Below, one piece after another: positions 34,564 to 43,008 of a stretch of DNA of 52,090 nucleotides. Source of the stretch: CALJIC01 sp039805565 (GTDB taxonomy: Bacteria; Chloroflexota; Chloroflexia; Chloroflexales; Roseiflexaceae); the NCBI GenBank assembly GCA_039805565.1, contig JBDLTZ010000150.1, forward strand, positions 1-52,090, given 5' to 3'. The position numbers were made by a program, and so were the translations under genes. Positions within the stretch are counted from its first letter, which is position 1. Every line of letters begins with the position of its first letter. The notes beneath the pieces were generated by a model. It ran no database searches, was not told the origin of the DNA, and saw only the letters and a list, made by a program, of their open reading frames with translations.

Positions 34564-35253
34564 CTAGGGCTGCTCCTCAAGCGCCGCGAGGTCGCGCTCG
34601 ACGATCGTCCGCAGCAGAGTGAGGCGCTCGGCCGGGCGTGTGAGCTCCAGTGCCCCCTGGCGCTCGGCGAGGTCGCTTCGCATCAGGAGCCGCGCCGCGC
34701 CGAGGAACGAGAGGCGCAGGATGTCCTGCTCGGCGGCCAGCTCCTCCAGAACCGGCGCCCCCTGGGTCGGCAGGCGGCGCGCCAGGGCCGCCGCCGCCGC
34801 CGTGAGCAGGCGCGCCTCAGCCCGCGCGGCTCGGTCGACCGGCTGGTCCTCCAGCGGCCGGATGCGCGCTACCAGCGCCGGCTCCGCCTCGAGCACCTCC
34901 TCCACCTGGAAGCGCCCCACCCCTTCTACCGCCACCCGCAGCGTGTTGTCGTGCAGGCGGACCATCCGGTGTAGCACAGCAGCCGTGCCGACCTCGTAGC
35001 AGTCGTCGGGCGTCACCTGGTCTGGGCGCTTCGCGCCGCGCAGCGCCACCATGCCGATCATGCGGTGCGCGGCGATCGCCTCGTCCACCAGGCGCACCGA
35101 GGCCTCCTGGCTGATGGCGAGCGGCGTGACGGTGAGTGGGTAGATCACGACGTTGAGCAGCGGCAGGAGGACGATCTCGCGCGGGAAGCCGCCCGAGGGG
35201 TGAGCGGCCGGTGTAGTCGTGCCTTCGGGCAGCGGGGGCGTGTGTTCGCTCAC
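34564..35253 (-). CDS. LON substrate-binding-domain protein, no protease
   Basis: A 229-residue protein matching the N-terminal LON domain alone: PREIVLLPLLNVVIYPLTVTPLAI, RMIGMVALR, YEVGTAAVLHRMVRLHDNTLRVAVEGVGRF. The ATPase and protease domains of Lon are absent. Single LON-domain proteins occur widely in bacteria without a proven role. The GTG start at 35253 has GGAGGG seven bases upstream. It is 24 bp behind the response regulator on the same strand, probably one transcript. Confidence 0.85.
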   Translation of the reverse strand: MSEHTPPLPEGTTTPAAHPSGGFPREIVLLPLLNVVIYPLTVTPLAISQEASVRLVDEAIAAHRMIGMVALRGAKRPDQVTPDDCYEVGTAAVLHRMVRLHDNTLRVAVEGVGRFQVEEVLEAEPALVARIRPLEDQPVDRAARAEARLLTAAAAALARRLPTQGAPVLEELAAEQDILRLSFLGAARLLMRSDLAERQGALELTRPAERLTLLRTIVERDLAALEEQP

Positions 35254-35277
35254 GGCCGAACCCTCCAGGTGTCAGGT

Positions 35278-35697
35278 CTACGTCGGGGAAGTCTGGTCGA
35301 TGCTGATCTCGCTCTGGGAGGGCGTCAGCAGCCGGCGAGCGATCCCCACGAAGTCGTCGATCAGGAACGGCTTCGCCACGAACTCGGTGACCTGGGCGCT
35401 GCGGGCCTCCCTGCGGAGCTGCGGTGTATCGTACGCGGTGAACAGCACCGTGGGAAGCTCAGCGTTGCGCTGCTTCACGCTTGTGATGAGCGAGAGGCCG
35501 TTGATGCCGCGCAGGTTGTAGTCTGTCAGGAGCAGGTCGTACGGCTGCTCGGCCCATAGCTCCAGCCCCTCCTCGGCCGAGAGCGCCTGGTCCAGCCGGT
35601 AGGGGAGGCCGAGGTTCTGCATGGCGATCGCGATCACGTTGGCGATGGCACTATCGTCCTCGACCAGCAGAATGCGGATAGGCTGTTGTGCCGTCAT
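35278..35697 (-). CDS. Single-domain response regulator (CheY-like receiver)
   Basis: A 139-residue receiver with acidic pocket D14/D15 (LVEDDS), phospho-acceptor D59 (LLLTDYN), T/S position in LFTAYD and K109 (VAKPF). No output domain: the C-terminus after helix 5 is a short polar tail (SQSEISIDQTSPT). It could act in phosphorelay or by protein interaction. No kinase is adjacent. Divergent from the carotenoid gene; an 18-bp palindrome lies between them. Confidence 0.88.
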   Translation of the reverse strand: MTAQQPIRILLVEDDSAIANVIAIAMQNLGLPYRLDQALSAEEGLELWAEQPYDLLLTDYNLRGINGLSLITSVKQRNAELPTVLFTAYDTPQLRREARSAQVTEFVAKPFLIDDFVGIARRLLTPSQSEISIDQTSPT

Positions 35698-35760
35698 TGG
35701 TCCGCTCGCTTCGCTGATGGCAGCCTACAGCACGGGGTAGTGCAGCGTTGTGGTGCAGTA

Positions 35761-35778
35761 TTCTATGGTACCATAGAA
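35761..35778. promoter_or_regulatory. 18-bp perfect palindrome between divergent genes
   Basis: TTCTATGGTACCATAGAA is a perfect dyad, AT-rich against its surroundings, 63 bases upstream of the response regulator start and 77 bases upstream of the carotenoid gene start. It looks like an operator for a dimeric regulator serving one or both genes. Confidence 0.6.
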
Positions 35779-35855
35779 GAAACCTGCGCGCATAACGATC
35801 GTCTCACATGGCCTGTCGTAGCGCGACATTTTCGTCATTTCGGAGACACACCGCC

Positions 35856-36788
35856 ATGAGAGCCATAGCCCGGCGCGTCGCGCTCGCCTGTTTCCTCACC
35901 TACTGCGCCGTCTTCCCCGGCTCGGTGTCCACCGTCGCGCTGGACGCGGTGCCGGCCTGGGGCGAGTGGATGGGCACCGCCCTCCTGGTGGTTCAGGGTG
36001 TGGCAGTGATCTGCTGGATGCTCGGCGCCTACAGTGCGCGGGGCGGGCTGGCGGTGGCCGGGGCCCTGCTGCTTGCCTGGACTGTCGAGCACGTCGGCGA
36101 GACCACCGGCTTTCCCTTCGGCCGCTACCAGTACACCGAGATGCTCCAGCCGCAGCTCTTCGGCGTGGTGCCGGTGCCGATCACGCTTGCGTGGCTCATG
36201 GCGGCCTTCGGCTCCTGGCAGCTTTCGCTCGCGGTCCTGGCGCGCACCACACACCCTTCGCCCGCTCGGCTCCCGCTGCTCATGGTGCTCACCGGCGCGC
36301 TGGTGGTGGTGCTCGACCTCCAGATCGAGACGGTGGCGACCTTCATCAACCCGTACTGGCGCTGGATCGACAGCGGCCCGTACTACGGCGTCCCGACGGT
36401 CAACTTCGTGGCGTGGTGGGGCGTGGGTGCGCTGATGGCGCTAGTGGTCACGGTGGCGCTTGGGAGACAGGGACCGATGATCGAAGACCGTGGACCGTGG
36501 ACCGTGGACCGTGGGCGAGCAGCGAGCGGCCGAGGAGTGCTGGCCGAAGGCGAGCCGTCGGACTCTTTGGTCTTTGGTCGTTCGTCTTTGGTCTCGCTCT
36601 TGACCTTCGTCTCGGCCCGCATACCGGCGCTGCTCTACATCCTCAGCAGCGTGATGTTCACGGCGGTGAACCTGGCGCGCGGCTACCCGCTGGCGGGGAT
36701 GGTAGGCGTGGTGTTCCTGGCCGTGCTGGCAACCTTCGTACTGCGAGGGGCTACGGCGGAGGGCCGGGGGGCGCTCACCGCACGCTGA
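35856..36788 (+). CDS. Carotenoid biosynthesis membrane protein (CruF/DUF422 family)
   Basis: A 310-residue polytopic protein. The family signature TVEHVGETTGFPFGRYQYT and VPVPITLAWLM is clear. Members include CruF carotenoid 1',2'-hydratases acting on the psi end of carotenes in the membrane. The hydrophobic helices are interrupted at residues 211-252 by 42 codons of 7-bp repeat sequence (IEDRGPWTVDRGRAASGRG and on), between TM6-like and TM7-like segments. The ATG at 35856 has GGAG ten bases upstream. Convergent with a PlsC-type acyltransferase 15 bp away. Exact carotenoid product unknown. Confidence 0.82.
   Translation: MRAIARRVALACFLTYCAVFPGSVSTVALDAVPAWGEWMGTALLVVQGVAVICWMLGAYSARGGLAVAGALLLAWTVEHVGETTGFPFGRYQYTEMLQPQLFGVVPVPITLAWLMAAFGSWQLSLAVLARTTHPSPARLPLLMVLTGALVVVLDLQIETVATFINPYWRWIDSGPYYGVPTVNFVAWWGVGALMALVVTVALGRQGPMIEDRGPWTVDRGRAASGRGVLAEGEPSDSLVFGRSSLVSLLTFVSARIPALLYILSSVMFTAVNLARGYPLAGMVGVVFLAVLATFVLRGATAEGRGALTAR
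36486..36611. repeat. In-frame heptanucleotide array, 18 units (126 bp, 42 codons)
   Basis: GACCGTG x4, then GGCGAGC, AGCGAGC, GGCCGAG and similar, ending CTCTTTG, GTCTTTG, GTCGTTC, GTCTTTG, GTCTCGC, TCTTGAC, CTTCGTC. It starts and ends on codon boundaries of the carotenoid gene. The first and last parts are complementary in pattern. Confidence 0.9.
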
Positions 36789-36803
36789 CTCCTGGCCGTC
36801 AGC

Positions 36804-37574
36804 TCAGCGCCACGCCCCGCGCACCAGCCGAACGCAGGCGTCGAGCAGACGGTTGATGCCCGGCCGGCCGCTCAGCAGCACCTCGTACCCCTCCAGTCGC
36901 TCCTCGTTCACCTCGTCGCGCAGGGCGTCCACCGCCGCCGTGAGCCGCGCACCGATCTCCTCGGTCAGCCCCTCGGCGTCCGCGCCCTCGGGGGGGCGAT
37001 GCGGCGGCCCTACCCGGATGAAGGCCTCGGGCTGCTGCTCGCCGCGGAACTCATAGCGCAGCGCCACCGGCCAGAGCATTGCCCCTCCGGACTGGAGCGC
37101 CACGCGGGCCGCCCCCGGGAACACCCGCAGCGGCCGGCGGTCGTTCGGGGCGATCCTGCCCTGCGGTAGGATCCAGAGCACGCGGCTGCGGCGCTCGCGC
37201 AGGAGCCGGCTGATGTAGCCGATCGACCGCTCGGCCTCGCCCGGGCGCCTCCTGTCCACCGAGAATGCCCCGCAGAGCGTGAAGAAGCGGTAGGCGCGCA
37301 GCTGCTTCTCCTCCATCATGATGTAGCTCTCGAAGCGCTCGCGCAGCACGATCTTGTCCAGCAGGAAGGCCATGTAGCCGTCCCACCAGCCCGGGTGGTT
37401 CATGTAGAACACCATCGGCCCGTCTGCCGGCTGGGGCAGCGGCCCCTCCACCTTCAGCCAGACGCGGTGGAACATGTTCCAGCAGGCAGGCAGCACCAGC
37501 GTGCGGTAGATGAGCTCTTTGCCGATCCGGCTGCGGCGCGCCGGGATGGCCGGCGTGGGGGAGTCGTGCGTCAT
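36804..37574 (-). CDS. PlsC-type lysophospholipid/glycolipid acyltransferase
   Basis: A 256-residue protein with the acyltransferase HX4D motif NHPGWWDG (H60, D65) and later WILPQGRIAPND, which corresponds to the EGTR-type block. It transfers an acyl chain to a hydroxyl acceptor at the membrane. Being next to a CruF-type gene it could acylate a carotenoid glycoside, as PlsC-like enzymes do in green bacteria; this is inference. Lysophosphatidate acylation is the default alternative. In the gap upstream the minus strand has a TATCAT -10-like site. Confidence 0.78.
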   Translation of the reverse strand: MTHDSPTPAIPARRSRIGKELIYRTLVLPACWNMFHRVWLKVEGPLPQPADGPMVFYMNHPGWWDGYMAFLLDKIVLRERFESYIMMEEKQLRAYRFFTLCGAFSVDRRRPGEAERSIGYISRLLRERRSRVLWILPQGRIAPNDRRPLRVFPGAARVALQSGGAMLWPVALRYEFRGEQQPEAFIRVGPPHRPPEGADAEGLTEEIGARLTAAVDALRDEVNEERLEGYEVLLSGRPGINRLLDACVRLVRGAWR

Positions 37575-37633
37575 TGGGGTCTCTGCGGCTGATCGGCGGA
37601 ACGGCCCCTATGATACCGCACGACGATGCGCTC

Positions 37634-37661
37634 TGCACAATGCATTGTGCCCGTTGCACTA
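37634..37661. repeat. Palindrome with heptad register at vWA gene end
   Basis: GCACAATGCATTGTGC (37635-37650) is a perfect 16-bp dyad. The same DNA reads as 7-bp words TGCACAA, TGCATTG, TGCCCGT, TGCACTA, the last covering the vWA stop codon. It lies about 60 bases upstream of the acyltransferase start, so it could be an operator or part of the repeat family. Confidence 0.55.
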
Positions 37662-40199
37662 ACGGTAGCGCCGCCGCAGCCAGCCGCGCCGGACGGCGAT
37701 CTCCAGCGGCCAGAGTAGCGCCGCGGTCAGCAGCAGCCACGGCCAGAGGCTCCGGCCCCCCGCACCCCCGCCCCCGCCAACCGTCCCCGCCAGCGCACCC
37801 CCGCCCTGCAGCGCTGTGCCCCCCGTGGCTGTGCTGATCTCGGCCAGGAGCGCCGCACCCGCCGACGGGTCGGCCGGAGGGGCGTACTCCGCCGGGTAGC
37901 GCTGGACGTAGCCCGCGCTCGCCGTGCGCTCCTGGCGGTCCTTCACCTGGCGCACGTCTACCGCGTACGGCCCGTCCTCCGGGAGCGCCACATCCTGTGT
38001 ATAGCGGCCCGGCGCCGTCTGCCTGAGGGCCACCTGGCGCGCCGTGCCGTCCGGCAGTGTGATCGTCGCCGTGGTGTCGGCCAGGTCCATCGGCCCGCCG
38101 CTCGGCGCCACCGCATCCGCAACCACCGTCACGGTGTCGCCGCTGGAGACCACCCGCACCTGGAGCGGGCCGCTGTCCGGCTCGGGGAGCGTGTAGCGGA
38201 TGAGCGAGGCCCAGAATCGGCCGTACTCCGGCCAGCCGGACCAGTCTGCGGCCCAGGGCGCCTCGACCCCCGGCGTCCACGCGACGGCACGCCCCAGGCC
38301 GTACTGCCAGGTGGCCAGCACCGGGTCGCCCTCGGGCGACTGAAGCACCAGCTCGGCCTCCGGCTTCAGTGTTGTGGCGACGTACCCGCCGAGCTGCGGG
38401 ATCTCGTTTGGGGCATAGCCGCGCAGGGCGGGGTGAGGCTGGGTCTGCTCGGCGCGAAAGGCCCCCTCGACCTGCGGCTCGGTGCGCGCGATCTCGCTCT
38501 CCAGCAGCGTCAGCCGCGGGATGTCCTCGGGGCTCTCCGCGAAGTGGTAGCGGCCGGCGCCGAGCTGCGCCAGCTCCGAGAGCAGGTTCGTGTCTGCGTC
38601 GCTGCCGATCGCGATCGCCGAGAGGGTGATGTCGCGCGCACGCGCCTGCTCGATCAGGCTGCGGTACAGGTCGCGCTCGTCGGTGAAGGAGCGGCCGTCG
38701 GTCAGGAGCACGGCGTGCCGCACCCGGCCGGGCTGCGCCGCCAGCGCCGGTAGCCCCACCTCGAGCGCGCCGTAGATGTCGGTGCCGCCGCCCATGGGCA
38801 GGGAGCCGATACGGCTCTGGATCTCGGCCATGCCCAGACCCGTGCCGACTCGCTGGAAGTCCACCACCCACTCCTGCCCGACGTCGAAGGCCAGCACGCC
38901 GACCCGGTCCTCCTCGCGGAGCGACTCGGTGGCGAGGATGGCGGCCTCCTTGGCCATGTTGAACTTCGAGCTGCCGGTATCCGGCCCCATGCTGGCCGAC
39001 TGGTCCATGATCAGCAGCAGCGTCACCTCGGAGCGCTCGGGGCGCGGCGGGGGGGTCATGGTGACTGGCAGCGCCTCCTCGAGCGGGGTGTCCTTGTACG
39101 CGCCTAAGGTGAAGCTGGAGCGCCCCCCGGTGGCGAGTAGGCCCCGCCCCTCGCTCCGCACGAACTCGCGTAGCGCGGCCATCTGGTCGAGCGAGAAGGC
39201 GCCCGCGGGTACGTCTACCAGCACCACCGCCTCGTACGGCGCCAGCGCCGAGAGCTGCGGGGGCACGGCCTGCGGCTCCAGCAGCTCGGCCAGCACCCCC
39301 GCGTCACGGAGCGCGCTCCGCAGCGTGGCCGCGCTGCGCGACTGCTCGGCCACCAGCAGAACGCGCGGCGCCGGGGCCACCAGCACCGTGGCGGCGGCGC
39401 CGTTGTTGCGCTCCAGTGTGTCAGGCGCGGCTGTGACCACCGCACGCAGGCTCAGCACGCCCGCTCGGCCGGCGGTGTTGGTGTGGGTGAAGCGGTTCTC
39501 GCCCGCCGCCAGCGCCACCTGCTGCGAGAGCAGCGCGCGGTCCCCCGCCAGCAGGTCAACGCGCGCCTCCGCGGGGCCGGTGGTCCGCACCACGACGGTG
39601 ACCGTAAACTCCTCCCCCTCGCGCAGGGTCTGGGGGCCCTCGATCGCCGTCACCCAGACCTCGGGGCGCTCGGGCGGCTGGTAGGCGAGGGTGTCCACCG
39701 GGATACCGGCGGCCGCGAGCGCCTGGGCCTCTGCCAGGGCGTCGCCCCGCGTCTGCGCGCCGTCTGAGAGCAGCACCACGCGCCCGCCGCCCGGCCCGAT
39801 CATGCCGCGCGCCGTCCGCAGCGCCCCGGCGATGTCGGTCTGGTCGGTCCGCGGCCTGCCCTGCGCGCTGTCTGGGGCCGCGGCCGCGTCCGCGCCGAAG
39901 AAGATCACCTGCGCCGGGCCAGAGTGACTGTGCGCCAGCCGCTCGGCGTCTGCCCGCAGCGCCGCCTGCCCCTCGGGACCCAGGCTGTCCGACTGGTCCA
40001 CCGCCAGCACCAGCAGAGCCTGCGAGGGCGCGCTGATCGACAGCACCGGGTTGGCCACCGCCAGCGCCAGCAGGCCGACCGTCAGCAGGCGCAGCCCGAG
40101 CGCCGGGAGCGAGACGCGCCCGCGCCGCCGCAGCCAGACCGCCACCATCAGCGGCAGCAGCGCCAGGAGCGCCAGGAACTCCGGGTTGCGGAAGACCAT
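37659..40199 (-). CDS. Large vWA-domain membrane protein
   Basis: An 846-residue protein. Two N-terminal helices anchor it (LLALLPLMVAVWL, LLTVGLLALAVANPVL). A first vWA-like region carries LAVDQSDSLG, with LLSDGAQT later. A middle glutamine-amidotransferase-like segment (VVLVDVPAGAFS, GRGLLATGG) precedes a second vWA with a full MIDAS MDQSASMG and LLTDGRSF. A C-terminal helix (SLWPWLLLTAALLWPLEIAV) follows a beta-rich region. Such proteins bind divalent metal and partner proteins outside the membrane. Four bases separate it from the upstream BatA-like gene. Function unknown; belongs to the Bat/MoxR-associated group. Confidence 0.85.
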   Translation of the reverse strand: MVFRNPEFLALLALLPLMVAVWLRRRGRVSLPALGLRLLTVGLLALAVANPVLSISAPSQALLVLAVDQSDSLGPEGQAALRADAERLAHSHSGPAQVIFFGADAAAAPDSAQGRPRTDQTDIAGALRTARGMIGPGGGRVVLLSDGAQTRGDALAEAQALAAAGIPVDTLAYQPPERPEVWVTAIEGPQTLREGEEFTVTVVVRTTGPAEARVDLLAGDRALLSQQVALAAGENRFTHTNTAGRAGVLSLRAVVTAAPDTLERNNGAAATVLVAPAPRVLLVAEQSRSAATLRSALRDAGVLAELLEPQAVPPQLSALAPYEAVVLVDVPAGAFSLDQMAALREFVRSEGRGLLATGGRSSFTLGAYKDTPLEEALPVTMTPPPRPERSEVTLLLIMDQSASMGPDTGSSKFNMAKEAAILATESLREEDRVGVLAFDVGQEWVVDFQRVGTGLGMAEIQSRIGSLPMGGGTDIYGALEVGLPALAAQPGRVRHAVLLTDGRSFTDERDLYRSLIEQARARDITLSAIAIGSDADTNLLSELAQLGAGRYHFAESPEDIPRLTLLESEIARTEPQVEGAFRAEQTQPHPALRGYAPNEIPQLGGYVATTLKPEAELVLQSPEGDPVLATWQYGLGRAVAWTPGVEAPWAADWSGWPEYGRFWASLIRYTLPEPDSGPLQVRVVSSGDTVTVVADAVAPSGGPMDLADTTATITLPDGTARQVALRQTAPGRYTQDVALPEDGPYAVDVRQVKDRQERTASAGYVQRYPAEYAPPADPSAGAALLAEISTATGGTALQGGGALAGTVGGGGGAGGRSLWPWLLLTAALLWPLEIAVRRGWLRRRYR

Positions 40200-40203
40200 G
40201 TGA

Positions 40204-42081
40204 TTAGCCTCTCGTGATGCCGCGCTGTGGAACCACTGGTGCCCGCCGCCCCCGGCGCAGCAGCACGTACAGCCACTCCAGGCCCAGCACCACTAGCGCG
40301 GCCAGCACCAGCCACGGCCAAATGTCGGCGGTGATGATCTGCGGCCCGCTCCCCGGCGCGCTCTCGGGGGCCGTCAGCTGCGGCAGCGGGCGTGGCGATA
40401 GGTTCGACTCGGACGGGGCGCCGGCGTTGACGCCTACTAGCCCTACCAGCACCCGCTCCTCGCCGCGCAGCTCCTCTACCTGGTAGAGTCCTGGTAGCAC
40501 AAGCCTGTCGAGCGTCACGGCCGGCGCGGCGGGGATGGAGATCTCGGTGCCCTCCGGGCCAATCAGCCGCACTTCGGTGGCCCGTGGGTCCGGCCGGACG
40601 GATACGCTCTCCCCAGCCTGCACGGAGGGCGGCAGCGCGGGCGGCGCCAGGTCGCGCACGGTGCGTGCCATCAGCAGCGGGAAGGCCAGGCGCGTCGGGA
40701 GGTTGCCGGCGGCCAGGTCGAAGCTCCAGATGGCGACCTCGCGCCCCTCGTGGCGGCCGCGCATGATCAGCGGGATCTCGTCGGCGGTCAGCAGTACGGT
40801 GGCCCAGGCGGGGGCGCTGACGGCGCGGGCGCTGCCGAAGTTCACGCCGGTGAGGCTCAGTCCCTCGAGCAGCGAGCCGCTCAGGCGCAGCTCGCGCTCA
40901 GTCAGTTGCAGCGGGTCGCTCGTCACCTCCAGCAGCGGGTTGCCCGGCTGGGGGTTCACGGCCAGCGCCGCGCCCGCGGGCCACGCGGGGGGAAGGAAGC
41001 TGTCGAAGATCGTCAGGTCAACGCTCGCCTGCTGCCCGGCGCCGGTATACTCGGCCGGCGCTACGGTCTGCGCATCCACCCCGGGGATCGCGTCCAGGGC
41101 GCGCTGGAATGGCGCGGGCCGGCCTGAGACCACCAGGACGCGCAGCGGCCGGGCGCGGGCAACGCCGAGGTAGGCGCTATCATCGCGCGGCAGGGCGTCG
41201 CGGCCGTCCAGCTCCAGCCGCAGCGACGCGACCCCCGCGGGCACGGCCCAGGTGAACTCTGTCTCGCCGCCCGGCGCGATGCTCAGCGGATCAGCGCTGG
41301 TCTCCTGGCCGTCGGCGAACAGGCGCACGCTGCCGGCGTACGGCTCGCCGCCGTAGTTGGCCACGCGGGCGTATACCTGGATCTTGCCGCTCCATGGCCG
41401 CGCCGCGAACGTGGTGATCGCGCGGTTCGAGCGGTCGCCGCCCACCTGCGCCCACTCGAGGGGCGCAGCCACCGCGCGCGCAGTCTGCTCTGGCATGGCG
41501 GCGTCGGTGATCACCACCACCTGTCGGCTGAGCTGCGGGTCGAGCGCGGCCTCGGCCAGGGTCAGCGCGGCGTCGAGGTTTGTGCCGGTGCCCCCGGGTT
41601 CGAGCGCGTCTATTGCCGCCACGAGCGCAGCCGCATCCCCCGCACCCCCGCTGGCGACGATGCGCGCCTGAGGGCCGGCGGCGATAACTGTGGCGCGGTC
41701 GCCGGGGCCGAGGCTGCCCAGGAGCCCGCGGGCGTGGCCCAGCGCGCGATCGAAGCGTGTCGCGCCTCCGTCATCGGTCGCCATGCTGGTTGAGGTGTCA
41801 ATCAGGATGGCCGTGTGGCGTGCCTCGGCGCTCAGCCCGCCGGGGAGCTGCGGCCGCGCGAGTGCCAGGGCGATCAGTGCCGCGGCCAGCAGGTGCATCA
41901 GCAGCAGCAGCGTGAGCGGCAGCCGCCGGCTGCGATCGCCCTCGAGGCGCCGCGGCACGTTCTGCCACAACATGAGGCTCGGCACCTTCACGCGGTTGCG
42001 CTGCTCGTTGAGCAGGTGCAGGATGACGATGACTGGGATTGTCAGCAGGGCCAGCAGGCCGATTGGCGCGAGAAAGCTCAT
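40204..42081 (-). CDS. BatA/vWA membrane protein
   Basis: A 625-residue protein. The N-terminal FLAPIGLLALLTIPVIVILHLL and VPSLMLWQNVPRR are typical of the BatA N-terminal domain, with a second helix near residue 65. The vWA domain carries LIDTSTSMAT (MIDAS DxSxS), GTGTNLDAAL and VVITDAAM. A long beta-rich extracytoplasmic part and a C-terminal helix (WPWLVLAALVVLGLEWLYVLL) follow. Three bases after the DUF58 gene, so it is in one operon with it. BatA proteins are linked to stress tolerance in other bacteria; the role here is unknown. Confidence 0.85.
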   Translation of the reverse strand: MSFLAPIGLLALLTIPVIVILHLLNEQRNRVKVPSLMLWQNVPRRLEGDRSRRLPLTLLLLMHLLAAALIALALARPQLPGGLSAEARHTAILIDTSTSMATDDGGATRFDRALGHARGLLGSLGPGDRATVIAAGPQARIVASGGAGDAAALVAAIDALEPGGTGTNLDAALTLAEAALDPQLSRQVVVITDAAMPEQTARAVAAPLEWAQVGGDRSNRAITTFAARPWSGKIQVYARVANYGGEPYAGSVRLFADGQETSADPLSIAPGGETEFTWAVPAGVASLRLELDGRDALPRDDSAYLGVARARPLRVLVVSGRPAPFQRALDAIPGVDAQTVAPAEYTGAGQQASVDLTIFDSFLPPAWPAGAALAVNPQPGNPLLEVTSDPLQLTERELRLSGSLLEGLSLTGVNFGSARAVSAPAWATVLLTADEIPLIMRGRHEGREVAIWSFDLAAGNLPTRLAFPLLMARTVRDLAPPALPPSVQAGESVSVRPDPRATEVRLIGPEGTEISIPAAPAVTLDRLVLPGLYQVEELRGEERVLVGLVGVNAGAPSESNLSPRPLPQLTAPESAPGSGPQIITADIWPWLVLAALVVLGLEWLYVLLRRGRRAPVVPQRGITRG

Positions 42082-42084
42082 GGG

Positions 42085-43008
42085 CTACGTCAGTATCTGC
42101 CGCGAGCGCAGGTACGGAATCACCTGCTGCTCGAGCGGCCAGCTTGTCGGGATCTGGGCGTAGGTCGCAGCGCGGCGCCCGCACACCGCCGCGATCGACT
42201 CCTGCCACGCGGTGAGGTTAGCGCGGTAGGCGGCCAGCGCCTCTTCGTCCAGGGTCAGCGAGATGACCTCGCCGGTCTCGGCGTCCTCGAGCTCCACCGG
42301 GCCGAGGAGCTCGGGCTTCAGCTCAGTGGGTGCCAGGAGGTGGAGCACCAGCACCTGCCAGCGCGGCGGCGTCAGCTGTCTCAGCCCTTCTTCCAGCCCC
42401 TCCGGGGCCAGTAGGTCCGAGCAGACGACGAGCAGCCCGCCCCGCTCGTGCCGCCGCGCGTAGCCGCTCAGCACCGGGCCGAGTCGCGTCGCCTCGTCGG
42501 CCGAGGCCCGCTCGATGAAGCGCAGCATCTCCATCAGGCGGCTCTTGCCCTGCGCCGGGCCGAACTCACGCTGGAGCGCGGCGCCGAAAGGCGCGACGTG
42601 TACCCGGTCGTTGTGTGTCAGCCCCAGGTACCCGATCGCCCCCGCGAGCTGCTGCGCCGCGCGCAGCTTCGGCGGGTCGCCCCACTGCATCGAGCGCGAC
42701 ACATCGAGCAGCACATGGATGCCGATGTCCTGTTCAACCTCGCCGAGCTTGACGAACATAGTGTCGTGGTGCCCGTAGGCGTTCCAGTCGACGTAGCGGT
42801 AGTCATCGCCCTCGGTGTACGGCCGGTGGTCGCTGAACACGGTGGTGGGCAGGCGGTGCCGGCTGAGGTGGTCGCCCGCCGCCGCCCGCCCGCGCAGGGT
42901 TCGCTGTGCCTGCAGGCCGAGGCGCTGCAGGCGGCGCAGAAACGCCTCGTCGAAGAGCGGCGCCGCGTCCGCCCTGCGGTTACGGGTTGAAGTACTCTTG
43001 AACCACAT
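42085..43008 (-). CDS. DUF58 (vWA-like) protein of the Bat cluster
   Basis: A 307-residue cytoplasmic protein. The DUF58 signature GDHLSRHRLPTTVFSDHRPYTEGDDYRYVDW followed by LLDVSRSMQW, a vWA MIDAS (DxSxS), is clear. DUF58 proteins accompany MoxR AAA ATPases and BatA. The ATG at 43008 (MWFKSTSTRN) overlaps the end of the preceding gene by 29 bases; a longer frame to 43059 exists. No MoxR gene is present within the visible cluster. Confidence 0.85.
   Translation of the reverse strand: MWFKSTSTRNRRADAAPLFDEAFLRRLQRLGLQAQRTLRGRAAAGDHLSRHRLPTTVFSDHRPYTEGDDYRYVDWNAYGHHDTMFVKLGEVEQDIGIHVLLDVSRSMQWGDPPKLRAAQQLAGAIGYLGLTHNDRVHVAPFGAALQREFGPAQGKSRLMEMLRFIERASADEATRLGPVLSGYARRHERGGLLVVCSDLLAPEGLEEGLRQLTPPRWQVLVLHLLAPTELKPELLGPVELEDAETGEVISLTLDEEALAAYRANLTAWQESIAAVCGRRAATYAQIPTSWPLEQQVIPYLRSRQILT

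Noticed and set aside
37051..38871. 606-codon minus-strand frame spanning acyltransferase and vWA genes
   Set aside because: It lies out of frame across two well-supported genes and reads as Ala/Gly/Arg-rich noise.
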